Below, piece after piece: positions 56,767 through 64,000 of a stretch of DNA of 64,000 nucleotides. Source of the DNA: Vicia villosa (taxonomy: Eukaryota; Streptophyta; Magnoliopsida; Fabales; Fabaceae); NCBI RefSeq assembly GCF_029867415.1, contig NW_026705409.1:310001-374000 (forward strand). The letters run 5' to 3'. Numbering within the stretch: position 1 is the first letter of the stretch; every line of letters begins with the position of its first letter. Both the position numbers and the translations under genes were made by a program. The notes below the pieces were generated by a model. That model searched no databases. It saw only the letters and a program-made list of their open reading frames with translations, and was not told where the DNA came from.

Positions 56767-57660
56767 TAGGGGTGATCAAAACCAAACCAACCCAATAGAA
56801 AACCGCAAACCAAACCAAACCAAACCGAAACCGCAAAAAACCGCATTTGGTTCGGATTAGTTTGGGTCAGTTTTTACAAAACCGCACGGTTCGGTTCGGT
56901 TTGCGGTTTGTATTTTGTAAACCGAACCAAACCGAATCAAACCGCACTATGTTACAACCTAAATTTTACTAACTCACATCCAACCCAAACTTAAATTTAT
57001 TATACATTAGCATTATAATTACGAACAATTTTCTCATCCTTACACATATAATTTCAGTCCCGATCTTCTAAAATCTCTAATAACATTATCGCACCTTCTT
57101 TGCCACTTACATCTTCCCTCTTCTTCTATAATCTCTACTCTCTTATATTCTTTCTTTTTCACCTTCTCATTTTTATGTAAATGTTCCGTATTTCAGTTTC
57201 GTTTTTATCGCATATCTTCTTCTCTAATCTCTCAACACTTTTTTTCTTTTTCACTTTCACTAATCTTTCGTCTCTTCTATTTTTTTGTTTCGTTATAATA
57301 ATTTTTATATTGTTTTATGCTATTATTTTATGTTTAATATTCCACTTTTGTCTAATTTAATTTTTACATATTAAATGGAAAATTATTGTCAAAATATGAC
57401 GAGTTTTGTTGTTATTTGATAGTGTATGAATGTATAAATACAAAATTATGTTATCATCTATATGTGTAAGTATGGCTCAATAAAATATTTGTAAAAAACC
57501 GAACCAACCGAACCGAACCAAACCGCATTAGTTTGGTTTGGTTTGGTTCGGATTTTTTTAAAAAGCCAACCGAACCAAACCAAACCGCACTATTTTTTCT
57601 CTTGCGGTTCGGATGATTTTTTTCGTTAAAACCGCCCAAACCGCACCGCGAGCACCCCTA
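56767..57660. mobile_element. hAT MITE, copy 1, 894 bp
   Basis: The ends are TAGGGGTG and CACCCCTA. Perfect 8-bp target duplication ACATATGG lies at 56759-56766 and 57661-57668. Long subterminal regions are rich in CCGAACC/GGTTCGG and CCAAACC words in inverted order. The middle is AT-rich and non-coding. It is nearly identical to copy 2. Confidence 0.95.
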
Positions 57661-57668
57661 ACATATGG

Positions 57669-58135
57669 TATAGTTCTTTCGAGAAAAATTTGCATGACGC
57701 TGAAGAAATTAAATTGTTGCAATTCTACTACCACCAAAAGAACCATTGAATATTCTCACTTTGTTAACAAACACCAAAAGATTTAGTCCTTATCACGAAT
57801 GATATGATACCACATGACATCACATACATTTGATGAAACCATTTAATAGATCTTGGTCTAACAATCTTGCAAAACCTTATTCAAACTCATTTATTATTAC
57901 TATTATTTTTTACTATATTCAAACTTGACAAATGGTATTCAATTTCATTATTATTTTAGCTCATGATTTATTCTACAATCGAGAGTGTGTTTTGCTGGTT
58001 CAGATTGTAGAATTTGAATTATATCGATAATATTGTGACAGTTTTGTTTGTTTGTTCAAAGATTATAATACATTTTTGTGAATTATATGCTAGATTTGTA
58101 GTTGTTGGCCATAGTACAACTGTACCAGGGTACAT
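57669..58135. other. Intergenic region, nothing recognised
   Basis: AT-rich flank between the MITE and the MULE/OTU relic. Confidence 0.4.
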
Positions 58136-58650
58136 ATGAAAGAGAAGTTTTTTCAGTTTGCTTATCCATTAACAAATTTGATATGTCCACCTACAACCGA
58201 GGTTAAGTTCAAAAGTCCACCAAAGAGAAGTTTTTCTAGTCATAATGAACGCTCCACTAAGCATTTGCCATTTTTAGTTGAGCATGTCGACTCCTTGTAT
58301 CATGATATAGAAGCTTCATAGACAAATTCATCATGTTCAACTAGAAAGAGTGCACATCATACTAATTAGTCACCTAATCCTCCACCAATCCGATACAACT
58401 TTCCAAGTCAAGATGAATTTCCTCTATTTATGCATCAATATTTTGAAAATGTTATTGATGTCAAAGGAGATGGTAATTGTAGATTTCATGTTGTATTTGG
58501 ATTACTTGACATGTCTATTGAATCCCTTAACACCATTTGTCATGATCTTACAAGGGAGTAAAATAGTAAGCGTGAGGGTTATCTCCAACTATTTGGGATG
58601 AAAAGTCGGTTTAGTCAGGTCAAGCACACTCTTACTCCAAAATAATTTGC
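58136..58650 (+). pseudogene. MULE-type transposase C-terminus with OTU-like domain
   Basis: The plus strand reads a linker with SPPKRSFSSHNERSTKHLPF, then ENVIDVKGDGNCRFHVVFGL and LTREXNSKREGYLQLFG. The GDGNCxFH core is the catalytic-cysteine motif of OTU domains. A linker rich in Pro/Lys/Ser followed by this domain is typical of the C-terminal part of legume Mutator/FAR1-like transposases (recalled). Stops at about 58319, 58364 and 58559 and a frame change show decay. Confidence 0.6.
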
Positions 58651-59159
58651 CTGGGATATTCATGTAAAATTCATTTCATGTAGGTAAATTTATTTCAATG
58701 TTTAATTTATATTTCATGTTGTTTGTGTAACAACTGTCATAACCTTAGACACATATATATTTGAAAAGAATATTGTCTACCTCAGTTTCACAATAAGTGT
58801 TTTATTTGAGTAATGCGGTATTCTTAAAAAAAATATTAGATGTATTAATTTTAATGATATAATTAATATTATTTATTAAAATATTTTTATTAATCATAGT
58901 TAGTAGAATAGTTGAGAATAATTAAAGTTAATAAATAAGAGTATAATTTATTTTAAGACAAAGAAAAAGTGCAAATGAAACATTTTTTTAAGATAGAGAG
59001 TATATTTGAAGACATGTCCAATGTGAAAAAGACTTTGTCAGCCAAAAGCATCAGACTAGGAATGTATAAATCTTCCTAACGAAGTCACTCATGCTCAATG
59101 TGATATCATAGTTGAAGATGATGCTAAATCGATACAGAGTAAAGATCTCGATACGCATG
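58651..59159. other. Flank between MULE/OTU relic and MITE copy 2
   Basis: Continuing degraded transposon DNA; positions about 59060-59160 may still belong to it. No clear gene. Confidence 0.4.
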
Positions 59160-59167
59160 ACAATGAT

Positions 59168-60061
59168 TAGGGGTGATCAAAACCAAACCAACCCAATAGA
59201 AAACCGCAAACCAAACCAAACCAAACCAAACCAAACCGAAACCGCAAAAAACCGCATTTGGTTCGGATTAGTTTGGGTCAGTTTTTACAAAACCGCACGG
59301 TTCGGTTCGGTTTGCGGTTTGTATTTTGTAAACCGAATCAAACCGCACTATGTTACAACCTAAATTTTACTAACTCACATCCAACCCAAACTTAAATTTA
59401 TTATACATTAGCATTATAATTACGAACAATTTTCTCATCCTTACACATATAATTTCAGTCCCGATCTTCTAAAATCTCTAATAACATTATCGCACCTTCT
59501 TTGCCACTTACATCTTCCCTCTTCTTCTATAATCTCTACTCTCTTATATTCTTTCTTTTTCACCTTCTCATTTTTATGTAAATGTTCCGTATTTCAGTTT
59601 CGTTTTTATCGCATATCTTCTTCTCTAATCTCTCAACACTTTTTTTCTTTTTCACTTTCACTAATCTTTCGTCTCTTCTATTTTTTTGTTTCGTTATAAT
59701 AATTTTTATATTGTTTTATGCTATTATTTTATGTTTAATATTCCACTTTTGTCTAATTTAATTTTTACATATTAAATGGAAAATTATTGTCAAAATATGA
59801 CGAGTTTTGTTGTTATTTGATAGTGTATGAATGTATAAATACAAAATTATGTTATCATCTATATGTGTAAGTATGGCTCAATAAAATATTTGTAAAAAAC
59901 CGAACCAACCGAACCGAACCAAACCGCATTAGTTTGGTTTGGTTTGGTTCGGATTTTTTTAAAAAGCCAACCGAACCAAACCAAACCGCACTATTTTTTC
60001 TCTTGCGGTTCGGATGATTTTTTTCGTTAAAACCGCCCAAACCGCACCGCGAGCACCCCTA
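59168..60061. mobile_element. hAT MITE, copy 2, 894 bp
   Basis: Same ends TAGGGGTG and CACCCCTA, with its own perfect 8-bp target duplication ACAATGAT at 59160-59167 and 60062-60069. It differs from copy 1 chiefly by a 10-bp gain in the CCAAA run near 59220 and a 10-bp loss near 59330, which offset, so both are 894 bp. Confidence 0.95.
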
Positions 60062-60399
60062 ACAATGATGATAGACTTATACAAAGATTAGTTAAAACAT
60101 ATATGATTATGCCACTAATTACATTTTAGACATACTATGATATTTAATAGAGTCTTAAGAGTGTTGAGGATGACACTATATATTATATTTTGATATAAAG
60201 TCTTAACAAAATGAAAAGAAAAAAAAAAGGACTGTCAACTAACGAGAGACGTATATTATGTTAAATCACACTTTTATTTTTAAACTACTAATATGATTTA
60301 CCACTTTAAAATATTTTGATTAAATGTTTGTATGATACTAATTTACATAGACGATTTACTACCTTTAAGCAATAATAAAGTAGATTCGCTTTGGGTTTG

Positions 60400-61378
60400 G
60401 TGGATCCAGGCGTACTATATAAAGAAGAATAAGTTGATGGAGATTGATATTAAACCCAGCAATACATGGATCCTGAAATCTACCCTAAACCAGAGAAGTG
60501 AAGTGGCGAGTTTACCTGACTGGGAAGACATTATGGGATGGACAAAATTCAGCATGAATAAAATATACAGAAACTTACTGGATGTTGGCACAAAATGGGA
60601 ATGGAGAGATCTGATTTATAGGAATAATGTTTGTCCTCGAGCTTGCTTTATATTATAGCTCACATGCCATGATAAATTAGCAACAAATGACAGATTGTAT
60701 AGGTTCGACATGATTGACTCGAGCTTGCTTTATATTATAGCTCACATGCCATGATAAATTAGCAACAAAGGACAGATTGTATAGGTTCGACATGATTGAC
60801 TCGAGCTTGCTTTATATTATAGCTCACATGCCATGATAAATTAGCAACAAAGGACAGATTGTATAGGTTCGACATGATTGATAACATGAATTGTTGTTTT
60901 TGTGCGGAGGAGGAATCGACCCAACACTTATTCTTTGAATGTGGTGAAATGAGAAAAATTTGGATGCAAATTCTAGAATGGCTGCAAATCAATCATAGTC
61001 CCAGCGGTTGGCATGATGAGATTCACTGGCTAGTCCAACATACTAAGAGTAAAGGTCCCCGAGCTCGTGTGTTACAAATGGCGGCAACAGAAACTATTTA
61101 CAAACTTTGAAAAATGAGAAATAACAGCAATTTTGGCAATGAGGTCGACACCACAAATATAGGAAAAAACATTATAGTCACCATAGTTTATAGAGGATGG
61201 AGGAATAAGAAGATTAGAAAACACATAACTACCCTAATGATGGGAGATTGTTAGTTTTTTTTGTTAAATTTGGTCCTTTAGTCTTTAAGAACACTATGAG
61301 TTGCTGGATCCACTTTGGATCCCATGTATAACCCCTGTTTTTTTGAATTAATCAAAGTATATTTCTTAAAAAAAAAAA
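60400..61378 (+). mobile_element. LINE relic with 3' UTR and poly(A)
   Basis: The plus strand reads WDILxWTKFSMNKIYRNLL, then NNVCPRACFIL, a triplicated stretch, NMNCCFCAEEESTQHLFFEC and MRKIWMQILEWLQI. This is the zinc-binding domain found after LINE reverse transcriptase. The end TTAAAAAAAAAA at about 61365-61378 is a plausible 3' tail, preceded by a 3' UTR. RT core and endonuclease are missing. Confidence 0.75.
60636..60881 (+). repeat. 82-bp triplication within the LINE relic
   Basis: Three copies start at 60636, 60718 and 60800, each opening CTCGAGCTTGCTTTATATTA and closing GGTTCGACATGATTGA. Copies 2 and 3 are nearly identical, and copy 1 differs by one base (AATGACAG for AAGGACAG). The period is not a multiple of three. 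Confidence 0.95.
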
Positions 61379-61981
61379 TACTAAAAATGTACTAGTATAT
61401 GATTAATCGACCACATATATTTAATTTATAAATAATATTTTATTATACTTATTTAATTTATCATTGAATTTAATATTGTTATTCTTGGCGTTGTTTCACT
61501 AATTATAGTCTGATTCCAGCTCAGATTCTACAAGAACTAACAAAACACTATTCAAATAGTAGAATCTGAAAGAAACCATCAATTCCAATTCATATTTTAC
61601 AATCCGAACTAACAAAACATCATTCAAATAGTAGAATCTAAAATAAACCATCAATTAGAATGTAACCATCCAAATTAATCTAAACAAACATATATTACAA
61701 GCATTGTTGTAAGTATACATACATATATACTAAATACACCTTCTCTTTGTATAGATATCTTCTTACAAAATGTTGGATGATGCACCAAATACAAAATTGA
61801 TGATATATCTAAACAACTATACCAAATGATCCCAACCTCAAGCTTTTACAAGAAAAAGAATAAACAAATGAAGATATAATTGCTAATACAAAAAAAGAAG
61901 AAGGTAAATGTTGTGGTAACCCTCAAAGCAAGCTAATCCTAGTCTTGCTTTCTTAATCACATTATATACAGTCAAACATAC
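61379..61981. other. 3' flank of the Raf-like kinase
   Basis: Contains a diverged direct repeat with CAAATAGTAGAATCT at about 61553 and 61625. Probably the 3' UTR near 61790-61981. No other gene. Confidence 0.45.
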
Positions 61982-63479
61982 CTATGGAACTTTAGTAGCT
62001 CTCAATTGCCATGCCTTCTCTTCAACCCCCTTTCCTTGAAGGGCCATAGACATGGATCTTAACCTGTTTGTTATCTCGGTGAACGATGGACGATATTCAG
62101 GGTCACGTGACCAACACTCTTCCATTAGCTTTCTCCATTCAGGATCACATCGGTCTGGAATCGGCGGTCGAAGTGTGTTCTTTACAATGCCCCCTAAATG
62201 AACATGACATCAAAAGAGAAGCAAGTAAGTAGGTTGTTACATAGAAAGATCCTATAAAACACTTGCAAGTTGCAACAATATTGATTTGGTTTTCAACTCT
62301 ACACATACAAACTTCATGAAATCCTAATGATTGGATATTAAGCAGCAAAACTAGCATTTTGGAACAGTTTTTTTGTTCTATTTTGGCCTTCAACCATAAC
62401 ATAGCTAGAGATAAGAGCTATGTAGCACCGACACTTCTCATCAAAGCATGTTATGTATCCGACTCTAACACATGTGATTACGGTCAATTATTTTATTTTC
62501 TCAAACTATTATCAATGTCGACAAGTCAGACACTGACACATGTGATTACGGTCAATTTTTTATTTTCTCAAACTATTATCAATGTCAACAAATCAGATAC
62601 TGACATTACAATCAATTATTATATATTCTCAAACTATTATCAATGTCGACGACGGTGTCTGCATTTGTACTTCATAGGATAAGAGCAGCCACTCAAATGT
62701 CAAAATTCCATCAAGAAACAAATGTTTTATGCTACAATAGAAAGAGACCGAACACAGGATATTCTAAGAAAGAAATAACAACCTCCACATTCTAAACCTT
62801 AAAGATATCAGTCAGTCACAGTTAAGAGGCTAATGCCAAATAAAGCAAAAAAATAATGTAACCTCCTACAATAAGATTTCAATTTTCTGTATTTCTAGGT
62901 TCCTTCCATAAAGATTTGTCTGTTAAAAGATTCTTACCAATAATGGCACCACAATGCATATCTGCATAAGGTTCCTCTCCTGTCAATAATTCCCACATTG
63001 AGATGCCAAATGAGAAAACGTCAACCTGTCAAAATGATTCCACAAACTAAGTGCCTGGAGAAAGATTCATTCATTACTATATATTGCTAAACTTCGCATT
63101 CAAAATTATCATCTGTAGTAGAAGCGGAACCCTTGGAGGAGAGTTTTCTATCATATTCTTTCCTACTTTGTTAATAAAAGTATTCTTTCTATTCAATATA
63201 ATTTTGGGTTCCTAACAAATAGGAAAGAATCGCAGATAAAACACTCGTTCAAGGGTTTACCCCGTCAACAACAGAGTCGGTGCTCTATTCACAATGATTA
63301 CACATCTGAATGTCTGATCTCTATCCTAAGGTAGCACATATGAATGGTTTTATTACCTTTTCCGAAACCCGGCTGCTATTACCATTCAACAACTCTGGTG
63401 CCATCCATGGAAGGGTTCCTCGCACACCCCCAGATACAAGGGTATTTCGTTTAATTCTTGACAATCCAAAATCTCCAAC
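61982..63479 (-). CDS. Raf-like protein kinase, C-terminal exons (5' end outside window)
   Basis: Three minus-strand exons, 63479-63357, 63025-62938 and 62193-61982, join in phase with GT-AG introns and end at TAG 61982. The 140 codons read [10 protein letters not shown] (DFG Mg-binding motif), the activation segment, [12 protein letters not shown] (P+1 loop and APE), [58 protein letters not shown] and a short tail. These are kinase subdomains VII-XI with the wording of plant Raf-like MAPKKKs with an N-terminal PB1 domain (B-group, recalled), which act in osmotic/ABA and other stress signalling upstream of SnRK2. The catalytic loop and N-terminus lie right of the window or upstream in the last intron. 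Confidence 0.88.
62430..62690. repeat. Tandem repeat in a Raf-like kinase intron
   Basis: Three copies of about 60-70 bp with ACGGTCAAT, TTATTTTCTCAAACTATTAT and CAATGTCGAC, joined by GACACATGTGATTACGG. The ends (GCACCGACACTT, GTGTCTGCA, CTTCATAGG) match the GTGTCGG dispersed family. Confidence 0.7.
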
Positions 63480-64000
63480 CTAGGAAAAAATAATCAGAAA
63501 ACGGCGGTTATTAAAATAACAAAAAAGTATTGTTCATTTTACGCAAGACAATTAGATAATATACAGAGTTTTATTAACTATGACTCATATTGCTTCACTT
63601 TAACTGTTTTTTTGCTTAAAAAAAACTATGACTTGGAGTTTTATTCACTTTCTAGGTATTGATCATAAGACTGGAAGAGTTTCATCAAAATATAACGGTC
63701 TAATAGTTTATATCTCTAAGATTATCCATTGGAAATTCCACCTCTAATTGCAGCATTTGGCCTCCCACACTGCTTAAAGATATGGCGCATGTAGTGTTTA
63801 TAAAGCTTTGGCAACCTTCACCTCACAAACCGGTTTTGTGAGGTTGAGTTAGGTCCAACCCAAATTCTAAGATGGTCTCATTGAAGCCCGAGCGTAAGAG
63901 GGTGGGGTCCGCTCCTAGTTGCCTAATTGCGGCATTTGACCTACCTTCATTGCCAGCCTCCAACACCTTCATTGTGTTGGGTTTGAAGGGGTGGATTTAG
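63480..64000 (-). other. Intron of the Raf-like kinase with repeat
   Basis: No kinase exon seen. At about 63825-63900 a phrase CGGTTTTGTGAGGTTGAGTT followed by AGGTCCAACCCAAATTCT belongs to a very common legume interspersed repeat (recalled). Confidence 0.5.

Noticed and set aside
62145..62402. 85-codon minus-strand ORF overlapping the last Raf-like exon
   Set aside because: It is in a different frame from the kinase exon and crosses its acceptor; only the kinase frame is conserved.

Overview
The window is plant nuclear DNA. GT-AG introns, a KUP/HAK potassium transporter, a Raf-like kinase and plant transposon families (Gypsy, Copia, LINE, CACTA, hAT, Helitron, Mutator) all point to a dicot. 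The wording of the genes and of several repeats (palindromic GATGCATC repeats, an Athila-type LTR, very long TA runs) suggests a legume of the inverted-repeat-lacking clade. That placement is inference from recall; no search was possible.

Five loci look like intact or window-truncated genes. (1) An NFRKB-like (INO80-associated family) nuclear protein on the minus strand, 869-5571; six coding exons are seen and the 3' end lies off the left edge. (2) A complete nine-exon KUP/HAK/KT potassium transporter on the plus strand, 35256-39563, 787 aa. (3) A three-exon methylesterase-like alpha/beta hydrolase on the minus strand, 45711-46689, 250 aa. (4) A class II small heat-shock protein with an unusual Ser/Asp-rich N-terminus on the minus strand, 47807-48442; at least three broken relatives lie at 40.6, 44.2 and 54.3-54.9 kb. 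(5) The C-terminal end of a Raf-like protein kinase on the minus strand, 61982-63479, running off the right edge.

The rest is mainly transposon-derived. 7.1-8.8 kb: a fold-back TIR element carrying a nested insertion. 9.76-10.92 kb: a 39-bp minisatellite array ending at a Helitron 3' terminus. 11.2-12.8 kb: remnants of a Mutator/plant-mobile-domain type element. 13.9-19.9 kb: degraded Copia and Gypsy pieces, including a Copia-type LTR nested in an older repeat. 19.9-21.3 kb: a small Helitron inserted in a TA microsatellite. 21.9-22.1 kb: a probable copy of the KUP promoter and start. 24.7-29.7 kb: a truncated Tat-type Gypsy with an antisense ORF. 31.3-34.4 kb: a second copy of the older repeat with another insertion. 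40-46 kb: tandem and segmental duplications around the heat-shock fragments, plus a LINE. 50.2-54.3 kb: a non-autonomous CACTA element with a perfect TCC target duplication. 55-60 kb: an Athila-like LTR, a MULE/OTU relic and two near-identical 894-bp hAT MITEs, each with its own perfect 8-bp target duplication. 60.4-61.4 kb: a LINE relic with an 82-bp triplication.

The five genes share no obvious pathway; they are independent loci separated by repeats. I found no rRNA, tRNA or CRISPR. The most distinctive items are the Ser/Asp-tailed heat-shock protein family and several well-delimited, apparently young transposon insertions.
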